Shown here piece by piece: positions 1-7,871 of a stretch of 64,000 nucleotides of DNA. Position 1 is the stretch's first letter, and every line of letters starts with the position of its first letter. The notes beneath the pieces are model-generated. The model had not been told where the DNA came from. It searched no databases and worked only from the letters and a program-made list of their open reading frames with translations. The position numbers were made by a program, and so were the translations under genes. Source of the stretch: CAWHYG01 sp963833505 (GTDB lineage Bacteria > Eisenbacteria > RBG-16-71-46 > CAIMUX01); contig CAWHYG010000007.1 in NCBI GenBank assembly GCA_963833505.1, positions 1,674,001 through 1,738,000 of the forward strand, written 5' to 3'.

Positions 1-755
1 CGATCGAGGGATGACGTCGCGCTTTGGTGGGCCGAACGAAAGATGTTGGCGACTGCAGCGCTGACGGCCGCCGTCCCTTCCAGCGTCGTGACGGATTCGA
101 ACACGCGTCCGAGATTGTTTCCGTCCGCCGAAACAACAGCGATCCGCCCATCCGTGGCGATCTCCTCAAGGGTCCAACCTTTGTGGCCAGGGGAGCGCCG
201 GCCGGTTTCCACCATGGCGTGGCAACGATCACAGACGCGCTCGTCCCCCGCGTCGGGCCTCTGCGACGCGCGCGAGGCCTGCCGGGCGTTGCAGTCGCTG
301 CATTGATCCTGCCGACTTCGAGGAAGCGGAACGACCGGAGCGGGAGCTGCGTCCTTGGCCAGCCCCAGCCGCAGCTTGAGCCACGCGAGGCTGCCTGACT
401 CATCCTGCGTCAACGGCACGTCGGCGACCGCGAGAACACCTCCGTGGGTGCGAAGCCTGTAGTCCTTGACGAGGCTGTCACACGTCGTCCCCGCGGCATT
501 CTCGGGCACCACGAGGGTACCGCGGCCGCCTCCCGTGAAAATCGCCCCTGAACGCTCCCCGGTCTCGGCGTCGAAATCCCGGACCGTTCGGCTCGCACCT
601 TCCATCGCGATCGGCCGGCTGCTCGCGGTGACCAGCTCCTGAATGCCGTTGGCGTCGTAGCCGATCAGCCGCGCTCCCGACCCCGCATACTCCCGAGCCT
701 TTCGGACCCGGTCGCGGATCTGCTGGGCGTCCACGAGCGCGCCGGTGTCTTTCAT
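1..755 (-). CDS. cas10: Cas10/Cmr2-like CRISPR protein, partial (runs off left edge)
   Basis: Open reading frame of 251 visible codons on the minus strand, starting at ATG 755 behind an excellent ribosome binding site (GGAGGTGA, 5 nt from the ATG) and still open at base 1. The N-terminus (about residues 29-90) resembles the first palm-like domain of Cas10/Cmr2: IGYDANGIQ, then GAS at 53-55 and a GGGRGTLVVP strand. Two CxxC pairs follow (C152/C155 and C175/C178), as in the Cas10 zinc-binding insertion, and then a palm-2 start with SADGNNLG at 209-216, the family's usual DGDN/DGNN motif. No HD nuclease domain precedes palm 1. In type III systems Cas10 is the large effector subunit and may make cyclic oligoadenylate; whether the GGDD cyclase motif is present cannot be seen because it would lie beyond the edge. 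It is the first gene downstream of the array. The family call is confident, the subtype is not. Confidence 0.8.
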   Translation of the reverse strand, partial: MKDTGALVDAQQIRDRVRKAREYAGSGARLIGYDANGIQELVTASSRPIAMEGASRTVRDFDAETGERSGAIFTGGGRGTLVVPENAAGTTCDSLVKDYRLRTHGGVLAVADVPLTQDESGSLAWLKLRLGLAKDAAPAPVVPLPRSRQDQCSDCNARQASRASQRPDAGDERVCDRCHAMVETGRRSPGHKGWTLEEIATDGRIAVVSADGNNLGRVFESVTTLEGTAAVSAAVANIFRSAHQSATSSLD

Positions 756-1180
756 GCAATCACCTCCACGGTGTTTCGGGGGCGGCACCAGGGGCTGGGC
801 TGTCGCCGGCTCGACCGAAAGCTCTGAGCAGCCCGGCAATCTTGACCTGCGTCATCTGTGCCGGACTCACTTGGCCTTTCTGCCCGCTCATCGGGCGCCC
901 TGGTCAACCTCCGCAGACGCGGCAGCACGCATTGACCATTGCTGGGAACCTGAAACTGCGCGAATCGAGGGTGCAGCTCGGGAAATTCCAGGTCAAGACA
1001 GAGTTTGCGCGAGGGAGCAACGCCGGAGACATCGCCTCGGACCCACCAGACGGCGATTTGGTCTCGATCCGCTGACCGGTGTCGCCCTTGCACCCGGCCG
1101 GCGGGCCGAACGCCCGTACTTCACGAGCCTTCTGCTCGGAACGGCATGAAAGTGTCTGCGCCATCGCTGGCGACCCAGAC
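756..1180. other. Intergenic stretch between CRISPR array and cas10-like gene
   Basis: About 425 bases without a convincing gene. Short open frames on both strands have no recognisable motif and no supporting start site. It lies downstream of the array's degenerate (leader-distal) end and upstream of the cas10-like gene, so it may hold that gene's promoter; I could not pick out a convincing -35/-10 pair. Confidence 0.5.
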
Positions 1181-1753
1181 GTTTAATCCCCTGCTTGGCC
1201 TTTCCGGTCGGAACTCAACGAACGCGGCTGAGGGAGCCTGCCCACAGAAGAAGTTTCAATTCCCCACCTGGCCTTTCTGATCGGGCCTTGTCGCCGTGCA
1301 CGTTCGCGGTCCGATGATGGTCGATGCCGCGTTTCAATCCCCCGGTCGACCTTTCTGACCGGGACCGGAGTCCAGCTACTGCGGCGCCGCGCCTCTCAAG
1401 AAAAGAGCTTCAATCCCCCACTTGGCCTTTCCGATCGGGACGTCCCGTTCGCACTCACTCACTTACTCACTCGCAAAAACATGAGCTTCAATCCCCCACT
1501 TGGCCTTTCCGATCGGAACATCCTCGAGGCTGTGACCGCCAGCATGGAGGAGTCCGACGAGAACGTTTCAATCCCCCACTTGGCCTTTCCGATCGGAACC
1601 ACTTCGACAACGTTCAAGACTCTTCGACGACAGGAGAAAGTTTCAATCCCCCACTTGGCCTTTCCGATCGGAACAACTACCGTCGGGGTCAGCTCGACCC
1701 CAGCCACCTCCGTAAGAAGTTTCAATCCCCCACTTGGCCTTTCCGATCGGAAC
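1181..1753 (-). CRISPR. CRISPR array, 8 repeats / 7 spacers, type III-like repeat
   Basis: Repeats of 35 bp (34 bp for the first) start at 1181, 1253, 1331, 1407, 1485, 1565, 1640 and 1719. Spacers are 1215-1252 (38), 1288-1330 (43), 1366-1406 (41), 1442-1484 (43), 1520-1564 (45), 1600-1639 (40) and 1675-1718 (44). Read on the minus strand, the repeat begins with the palindrome GTTCCGATCGGAAC (its last base is A in the repeat itself) and ends in ATTGAAAC, the typical 8-nt 5' handle of type I/III crRNAs. The three leftmost repeats carry several substitutions, the fourth and fifth one or two, and the last three are identical. This polarity and the handle both say transcription runs leftward from a leader to the right of 1753, on the cas1-cas2 side. 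A Cas6 domain is encoded next door and would cut just before ATTGAAAC. The 38-45 bp spacers fit type III. Confidence 0.97.
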
Positions 1754-2054
1754 CGCGCCCCTCGTAAGCCATGACTGTACAAGCACTCCCCGGCTCCTTC
1801 CCGGGGATGACGCTTCTGATACGAGTCGCGACGAGCAACGTGCCTCCGACCGCCCGCATGCTGCCTCGCAAGTCACGGCTCCGCAAGGAAATCCGGACCC
1901 TCCGGGGATGATTTGGACCTCCCAAACCGGGTAACGTATTGCTCCGCAAGATGGTTGCCTCCGTTTTCGCCCTCAAGGGCGCCGATTCCCAAATCATCCC
2001 CGGAAATCGCCGCTACCCGTTCTCATTCCAGGGTCCGCCCGACGCCTTGAGCCC
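1754..2054 (-). promoter_or_regulatory. Putative CRISPR leader
   Basis: Non-coding 300 bases between cas2 and the conserved end of the array, the expected position of the leader given array polarity. It contains a perfect 16-bp inverted repeat (1901-1916 and 1989-2004) and two direct copies of GCTCCGCAAG (near 1880 and 1940). No convincing promoter hexamers were found. The leader assignment rests on position and repeat polarity. Confidence 0.6.
1901..2004. repeat. 16-bp perfect inverted repeat within the CRISPR leader
   Basis: TCCGGGGATGATTTGG at 1901-1916 is the exact reverse complement of 1989-2004, with 72 bp between. A related half-copy (CCCGGGGATGA) lies near 1802, nearer the array. Such pairs can be binding sites for an adaptation or bending protein, or the ends of a small insertion. 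The function is unknown. Confidence 0.8.
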
Positions 2055-2351
2055 TCAAACGATGATGCACAACTGACCCGCCGGGCTGCTCACGATGGAC
2101 CCGATCCCTCGGGAAGCCCCCAAGCAGTCGGCGCACACGCGATAGATCCGGATGTTGCCGATCCGCCGATCGCCGGCCTGAGCCTGCCGGAGCTCTCGGA
2201 GAAGACGGCCCTCCAGGGTTTCAAGCTCCTCCGGCCGCAACCCGCACTCGAAGACCGATTCTTGAACACGGAGGCCGTAACCCTCGAGAATCTTCGCGAT
2301 CCGGCTCCGGAGCGGGTCGTCCTCGATGTCATAGACGAGCAGATACGTCAT
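2055..2351 (-). CDS. cas2: CRISPR-associated endoribonuclease Cas2
   Basis: 98-residue protein starting at ATG 2351, whose ATGA overlaps the stop of the upstream Cas6-RT-Cas1 gene. It begins MTYLLVYDIEDD, the first beta strand and metal-binding aspartate of Cas2, followed by a helix rich in R/I/L (SRIAKILEGYG), QESVFECGL as strand two and the GNIRIYRVCADC strand, all in Cas2 order and at normal Cas2 length. Cas2 is the structural core of the Cas1-Cas2 integrase that inserts new spacers at the leader end. Translational coupling to the RT-Cas1 fusion supports joint use in adaptation. A longer open frame upstream of 2351 in the same phase is just the antisense shadow of the fusion gene. Confidence 0.95.
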   Translation of the reverse strand: MTYLLVYDIEDDPLRSRIAKILEGYGLRVQESVFECGLRPEELETLEGRLLRELRQAQAGDRRIGNIRIYRVCADCLGASRGIGSIVSSPAGQLCIIV

Positions 2352-5338
2352 GCATGCACCCGGAGCGGAGTATAGTCCGCTCGCCTCCCCATCACGAGCT
2401 CTTTCACCTGCCGCGCCTGGCGGTCCATAAAGGCCCGATAGGTCGTCGCCTCCCGACCCGCGCCGGCCGCCGACGGCAGGGGACTGTTGCCCGCCGGCTG
2501 CCCCGCGTCCTCGATCTCCGCCCCGACCGGCCCCGGCCCGGCGCCGCCTTGTTCTCCCGCCGCCGGCGCAAACACGCGCCACAGCCGCGTTTCTGTCTCC
2601 GCCACGAACTTCCGGCGAAACTCCAGAGACATCAGGCATGGATACCGCCCCTCTCCACCTCGCACGAAGTCCGCCGGAGTCACTTCCTTCCGATGGATCA
2701 TGGACCACACCTGCGCGTCCACCAGATGCCGGAACTCTTCCTGGAGATCACAAGCGAGAGCATGATAGGTCCCGTGCTCCTCATGAAAGAGACCGATCCT
2801 CGGGTTGAGCCCCGAGGCATACAACGCGGTCGTGAGATGGTGATACAGGAGCGTGTAACCGAAGGAGAGCATGGAGTTGACCGGATCCGGCGCCGGATGG
2901 GCGGACCGGCCCCGGAAGCTCCACTCGGCCGGAAGGCTCTCGCGCATCGAGGAAAAGTACTCGACCGCGCCCCTGCCCTCGTTGCCCCGCAAGGACTCAA
3001 GGGACTGCTGGTTCACGCAGGAGCGTTCCAGATCGCGGATCGCCTCCGCAACCTCCGAGCGCCGGGCCAGCTTGAATCGGGTGACAAGAGCCGCGAAGTT
3101 ATGAAGCTTGGCCATGACGACCTCGCGGGCGAAGCGGAGGCGGACCGCCGGGTCCTGTGCCGCTTTGGCCTGGGCGAGCCACACGGGCCAATCGGGAGCC
3201 TGCGGCTCAAAGGTCCCGTAGAGCTCGCCGGAACGCCGGCATAGGAACGTGGGAACTCCGTGCCGGCCGAGCGCCGCCAGGACCGGAACCGTCACGCGAG
3301 CCTTGCCAAAGACGACCAGATGAGAGAGCGACCGGATCGGATGGCGCTGGCCCTCTCCGCCGGGGGGCTCAAGGACGAGCGTGTCATGCTCGGTGCGGAC
3401 CACCGTGGCCGGAGTCGTCACATAGACCGGTCTCGTGGTGACAAGGGGGCCGGCCGCAGGACTCAGCGAGAGGATCTCCACCCGCGCGGCCGCGGCCGGA
3501 TCCGGTCTGTGCAAGACGAGACGCCGAACTTCTTCGAAGGGAATCTGGGCCAGCCAGGAGGCCTCCGGAATCGCGTCGGCCGCAAGGTCGGGAATCCCCT
3601 CTCTCGCAACCGTCTCCTGTCCGGCTCCGGCGCCTTCCCCACGTCGGTCCAACACGACGGACCGGCAGAAGAGATAGCCCAGATACGTGAAACCGTCGTC
3701 GATGTTCCGGATGGCCGACTTCTCCTCGTTCAGCGAGAGCCCGAGTTCGTGCAGGGCCTTCCGGGCCGAATCCCGAGCTGATCTGGCCTCCTCCGCGCTC
3801 CGGCAGAGAACGACGAAGTCGTCGGCGTAGCGCACCAGGCGAAATCCCTGCTTTCGTAGATCCTCGTCGAAGCGGTCCAGGTAGAGGTTGGCGAGAAGGG
3901 GCGCGATGGGGCTTCCCTGAGGAAGCCCGCGGACCCGGTCGATCCGCCGGCCCTCGAAGACGACGGGCAGGCGCACCCATTCCCGGATCAGGTCGTTCAG
4001 GGGCTCGAAGGGCAGCAATCCTTCCAAAGTGTCGAAGAGCCGGCTCCACTCCACGCTGTCGAAAAACGCCAGGATGTCGGCATCGAGAACGAAGCGATAC
4101 CCGTCGGCGTACGCCTTCTGGACGGCGCGCGCCGCTCCCGCTCGGGAGAATCCCTTCCGGTAGGCGAAGGAACAGTCTTCGAGAAGAGCGTCCAAGGCCG
4201 GCGCCAGGACCTGACAGGCCGCCCGCTGCGCCACCCGGTCCCTCGCCTCCGGAATCGCGAGCGGCCTGAGGTGGCCCTTCGCCTTCAGAGCGGGAAACCC
4301 GAGCAACGCCTCGGGCTTCCAGGATCCGTCCAGCATCCGGGCGCTCAGCTCCGAGAGCTCGCGCTCCGCGTCCTCCGCCAGCACCGACGGCTTCACATGG
4401 TTCATCCCAGCGGCATCGGACCGATCCAGGAGGTGATCCAGCGCGGCCTTGAGCTCGATCGGGCTCGCCGCCTCCGATCGGTACGATCGAGCCGGCTGGA
4501 ACGGATCCTCTCGTGCCGGATTGCACTCGAGAAGCAGGTACCGCCCAAGCCCGTGATGCACGTTTTCCCCGGTGTGGAGGTATTGGCCGAGCACGACGAG
4601 GGGGATCCACGCCTTGGGCAAGTGGCACAGCGTAACCGTGCCCTGCACGCCGCCCACGGTATAGCCGTTCGGCCGGGTCGGATCCAGGTCGGGCAGGCCG
4701 GCCACCGGCACGTCGATCCACCAGAGCCGCGGCTCTTCAAAGACCGCGCCGGCGACCGGTCCGGGACGTTCCGAAGCCCTCTCGTCCCGTTCCGGATATC
4801 GGCCGGTCTGGAGCATACGGACCCGGTTATACAGTCGCTCCAAGAAGTGCGGCGCGGGAAAGCAATCCTCGTTGACGAAGGAGGCTCCCCGCTGCTGCAA
4901 CGCCGGCGGCCGCAGCAGGCGGAGAGGGGAGACGAACCGGACCGTGATCCTCGACTTCCTGGACAGCAGAATGATCTGACCCGCCAGGTCCGGCGTCGCG
5001 ACCGGAGCGACCAGACCGAGCTCGAAATTCCCTTGGAGAGTCCCCCTGGGCCTTTCGGGATCCGGTTGCTCCCGTCCGACCCGGTGAACGCCGTCGAGAA
5101 GCTGAGACAGAATCCCGCGCGCGTCGCCGGCAAGGCAGATCCCGATGTTGTACGAATCTCCCGCATCGAATCGCACGTGTCCCGATTCGCAGGCGAAGGG
5201 AATGAGGCCGGGAGGCAGCCGGTGGGTTCGGAGCGCGCGGCAGAGAAGGCCGATCAAGACGCCGCCGTGGTTGAAGTGGAACCGGACCGGCGACTTCAGC
5301 TTGAGCGTCAACAGGTGCCGCTCAAAGACGGGTTCCAT
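2348..5338 (-). CDS. Cas6-reverse transcriptase-Cas1 fusion protein
   Basis: 996-residue fusion. Residues 1-300 look like Cas6, the repeat-specific crRNA endoribonuclease: an RAMP-like N-terminal strand and, near the domain end, the glycine-rich HHGLGRYLLLEC at 261-272. Residues about 315-560 form a group II intron-like reverse transcriptase with KGHLRPLAIP (354-363), DADILAFFDS (419-428), the GLPQGSPIAPLLANLYLD block (471-488) and catalytic YADD at 504-507. Residues about 620-925 are Cas1, with the metal ligands E787 (in RGNEGRG), H852 (GLFHEEH) and D864/E867 (CDLQEEFR). About 70 low-complexity residues follow before the end. Cas6-RT-Cas1 proteins are known from type III systems, where RT activity allows spacer acquisition from RNA. 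All catalytic residues named are present, so the protein is probably active. It is coupled by ATGA to cas2. The start is the first one available, with GGAG eight bases upstream. Confidence 0.95.
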   Translation of the reverse strand: MEPVFERHLLTLKLKSPVRFHFNHGGVLIGLLCRALRTHRLPPGLIPFACESGHVRFDAGDSYNIGICLAGDARGILSQLLDGVHRVGREQPDPERPRGTLQGNFELGLVAPVATPDLAGQIILLSRKSRITVRFVSPLRLLRPPALQQRGASFVNEDCFPAPHFLERLYNRVRMLQTGRYPERDERASERPGPVAGAVFEEPRLWWIDVPVAGLPDLDPTRPNGYTVGGVQGTVTLCHLPKAWIPLVVLGQYLHTGENVHHGLGRYLLLECNPAREDPFQPARSYRSEAASPIELKAALDHLLDRSDAAGMNHVKPSVLAEDAERELSELSARMLDGSWKPEALLGFPALKAKGHLRPLAIPEARDRVAQRAACQVLAPALDALLEDCSFAYRKGFSRAGAARAVQKAYADGYRFVLDADILAFFDSVEWSRLFDTLEGLLPFEPLNDLIREWVRLPVVFEGRRIDRVRGLPQGSPIAPLLANLYLDRFDEDLRKQGFRLVRYADDFVVLCRSAEEARSARDSARKALHELGLSLNEEKSAIRNIDDGFTYLGYLFCRSVVLDRRGEGAGAGQETVAREGIPDLAADAIPEASWLAQIPFEEVRRLVLHRPDPAAAARVEILSLSPAAGPLVTTRPVYVTTPATVVRTEHDTLVLEPPGGEGQRHPIRSLSHLVVFGKARVTVPVLAALGRHGVPTFLCRRSGELYGTFEPQAPDWPVWLAQAKAAQDPAVRLRFAREVVMAKLHNFAALVTRFKLARRSEVAEAIRDLERSCVNQQSLESLRGNEGRGAVEYFSSMRESLPAEWSFRGRSAHPAPDPVNSMLSFGYTLLYHHLTTALYASGLNPRIGLFHEEHGTYHALACDLQEEFRHLVDAQVWSMIHRKEVTPADFVRGGEGRYPCLMSLEFRRKFVAETETRLWRVFAPAAGEQGGAGPGPVGAEIEDAGQPAGNSPLPSAAGAGREATTYRAFMDRQARQVKELVMGRRADYTPLRVHA

Positions 5339-5419
5339 GGTCTGCTCCAGCTTTCGGACACCGGGTCTCTTGCATGCCGTCGGCCGAGGCTAGCCGATGA
5401 CGCTTTGGCGACGGACAGG

Positions 5420-5448
5420 AATGTAGTACTCGGCGTGTCGCCCGACAA
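5420..5448 (-). promoter_or_regulatory. Possible sigma-70-type promoter for the cas6-RT-cas1/cas2 operon
   Basis: On the minus strand TTGTCG (5448-5443), a 17-bp spacer and TACATT (5425-5420), about 80 bp before the ATG at 5338. Both hexamers match the consensus at 4 of 6 positions. It is suggestive only. Confidence 0.4.
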
Positions 5449-5730
5449 GAGCCGGAACTGGTGGGAAGGCCGGGGCTGGGGATCGAGGGGTGCGGATCAC
5501 CGTCCCGCGGGCGCCGCCGTCCATCGGCGGCACTGGCCTCGGCTTCGGCGCGGCCGGCCTGGGCGGTGCGGCGCAGACGGGCCCACCGCCTGCGGATCCC
5601 TGACCTTTGTCGGCGGCAATCGCACCGACGGCCGGGAATCGGGTCTTCGAACCAGCTCTACAGGGGAACCGGCTTTGGGCCTATGTCGTCAACCATGGAG
5701 TCGTCGCGAACAACGAGCCAAAGACGGGAC
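5449..5730. other. Intergenic stretch upstream of the cas operon
   Basis: No intact gene. It lies between the promoter side of the cas operon and the 3' end of the broken propeller lipoprotein gene. The only recognisable content is the short efflux-protein relic at 5523-5588. Confidence 0.5.
5523..5588 (-). pseudogene. Relic of an RND outer-membrane-factor gene (about 22 codons)
   Basis: The bases align without gaps to 10927-10992 inside the intact NodT-family gene of this window, at roughly 85% identity. On the minus strand they read WARLRRTAQAGRAEAEASAAD, against WGRLRRTAQAGRAQARASAAD in the intact protein. No start, stop or further homologous sequence is visible on either side. It is best explained as a surviving scrap of a second efflux operon or of a local duplication. 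Confidence 0.55.
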
Positions 5731-7871
5731 TCAATCCCACGTCCACGTCGCGATAGCATGCGCCGTCACGTCTCCCGCATAATACAACCCCCCCCCCACC
5801 ACCAATCTCCCTCCCCACACGAGCATTGCGCTGACGGTCGAACTCTCGTAATAATCCAAGTCGCGGTCCTCGATTGTACCATCCGTAGGATAGCCAAGGC
5901 CGACACCAAATCCCTTCCAGCGCCCTCCATCCCACCTGGCTATGCCCATCGCGTCGTTACAGGTAGTAGAATACCCCGGTGCAGCCCTTCCGCAGTCGAG
6001 GCAGCCCATGCCAAACACCGGTGCAATGACCAGTTCGCCGGCGTATACCGTCAATGCTCGAGGAAACCAGCTATTGTTATTATTGCCGCAGTTTCCTATG
6101 GCCTGTCCGAGCGGTTGCCACTCTGTCCCTGTCCATCGCGCAACTTGGTCAAGCGGGACGCTTCCCGACGAAGTGAAGCGACCTGCGGCAATCACCTCAT
6201 CCTTGAACACCGCCAGCGCCAACACATCATCGTTCAGTCCATCTCCCATGGGTTGCCAACTGCTTCCGTTCCATAAGGCCACGTGGCTTGCCGCCACGCC
6301 TCCGGCGGCGCTGAACTCACCCCCGGCAATGACTTGACCATGATAGGTCGTCAGCGCGAGGACCCAGCTATTGACTCCCCCGCCCATTGGGAGCCAGGAG
6401 CCGTTGTGCCACAAAGCGACGTTGTTTAGCGCTGCGGTATCGCCCCACGCGAATGAGCGTGAGCACGGTTTTTGAGGCGAAATCTGCCGTTTTGGGAGCA
6501 CGCATCGCGATGGTTCCCCCCTTCCGACCCTCATATTCCGTGAACATTGCAACTCACAGCACTACACAGAGTTGCCGTATGTCAGTCCGAGGTCTCATGG
6601 ATCGGTTCTTGCTATCTGTCCCCCAGAGTGTAGCTCTGGGGGACACCCGCGCGGCTCCAGCGGTCAACAACTGGTCGAACCTCCTTCCCGCGCGGAGCAA
6701 CGATATCGCTGGTCGCCTCGATTTCCGTGAACAAACCACCCTCAAAAACCGTGCTCACGCTCAGAAGAACCCTCCGAGCACAAGCGATCCGTCATCGGTG
6801 ACCGTAGATGCCTTGACGGTCGCCCACTGTGGACCTCCTGGAACCACAGTCCAATTCGATCCATCCCAGGCCTGCATGTGTCCCCGGTCCTCTCCGTCTC
6901 CCCACCAGAGCAGTTGATTCTTGTAGGCCACAAGCATCGAATTGCCATCAGGATCAGCCGGGGAAGGAATCGCACGCCATTCACCATTTCCAGGGTTCAT
7001 ATATACGTGTGCGGGTTGCGCAATGTCTTCAGCATAAAGACTGCCATTCACCACAGCCAGATCTTCAATATAGTCGGAACCCGCGTCCAAACTCCTCCAG
7101 GAGCCAGGCGGGTCGGTGGTATCTACTACGGCATTTGAAACGAGCGACCAGTGATCTGCCACATCGTCCCTGGCCCGAACGGCCAGGTAGTATGTCGTTG
7201 CGGGCGCCAGATGGTCAGCCCAGGCGACGAGAAGCGTCCCCGGCCGGAACTGCTGGCCAAGACCGGTGAATGGTAGCCGGATCGCCCGATTCCAGTTTGC
7301 CGGCGTAAGAGGAAATGTGGCGCACCTGGCGTCATATTCCGTGGCTGACCCGTTCAAGCTGTCGTCCCCTGTTGCTGACCAGAAGACCTTAATGCTTCTG
7401 CTGCTTCCCCTGGCGGAAGCCCATGAGACGGTAAGGTCGGCGACCCGGGCGGGAGGTATGGTATCTGGAAGCTGGGCGGTGAGACTATCAACGACATTGG
7501 AAACCGGTGACCAGTCATTGGGAATCGCGTTCCGAGTCCTCAGGGCAAAAAAGTATCTCGTGTTCGGATTCAATCCGGAGATGGAAACGTGCTCTTCGGA
7601 TCCAACGGCCCGCGGCTGTGGTTCATTGATTACAGTCGTGGCCGACTGCCACGAGTCGGAGTCGATGAGAAATGTGGAGTACCTGATGTCGTACTCGGTG
7701 GCTGTGCCCGTGGCACCATGTTCACCGGGAGCCGTCCAGATCAAAGTTGCCGAGGTGGTCGTGGTGGACAATACCCGAAGGTCGGTCACGGCCGCCGGGG
7801 GGGTGGTATCGGTCTTGGGGCTGGTTGGCGTGTCCTTATGGCACGCGACCAGAGGCAACGTAACTAGTTTC
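5731..7871 (-). pseudogene. FN3 / beta-propeller lipoprotein gene, broken by a MITE and an IS
   Basis: Reading leftward from about 7871 the frame gives KLVTLPLVAC, a short hydrophobic stretch with a lipobox (LVAC), then HKDTPTSP, two fibronectin type III-like domains (TPPAAVTDLRVLSTTTTSAT... and IPPARVADLTVSW...) and a run of kelch/propeller-like repeats (ALWNGSSWQPMG, ARWTGTEWQPLG). It stops with TGA at 6763-6761, exactly at the first bases of the MITE 6454-6763. If the MITE and one GAA target copy are removed, the frame reads straight on through LGGFFAWGDTAALNN and continues to the stop at 5731. The start codon is missing because an IS (7872-9583) sits in the signal-peptide region. Intact, it would be a surface-exposed lipoprotein of about 600 residues; the ligand is unknown. 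Confidence 0.85.
6454..6763. mobile_element. 310-bp MITE-like element with 24-bp terminal inverted repeats
   Basis: Bases 6454-6477 are the exact reverse complement of 6740-6763 (24 bp, ends TGAGCG...CGCTCA). The flanks carry a 3-bp direct repeat GAA (6451-6453 and 6764-6766), a likely target-site duplication. There is no transposase frame inside. The element has a perfect internal hairpin at 6618-6644 (11-bp stem GTCCCCCAGAG, 5-nt loop) and two copies of TTCCGTGAACA (near 6536 and 6723). Deleting the element plus one GAA rejoins the interrupted lipoprotein gene in frame, which is strong evidence for its exact borders. The parent IS family is not recognisable from the repeat alone. Confidence 0.9.

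Noticed and set aside
2351..2708. Upstream extension of cas2 to 217 residues
   Set aside because: The added part is antisense/other-frame sequence of the Cas6-RT-Cas1 gene. The ATGA start gives standard Cas2 length.
5640..5660. GGGTCTTCGAACC resembles a tRNA T-arm
   Set aside because: No acceptor stem or anticodon arm can be folded around it.
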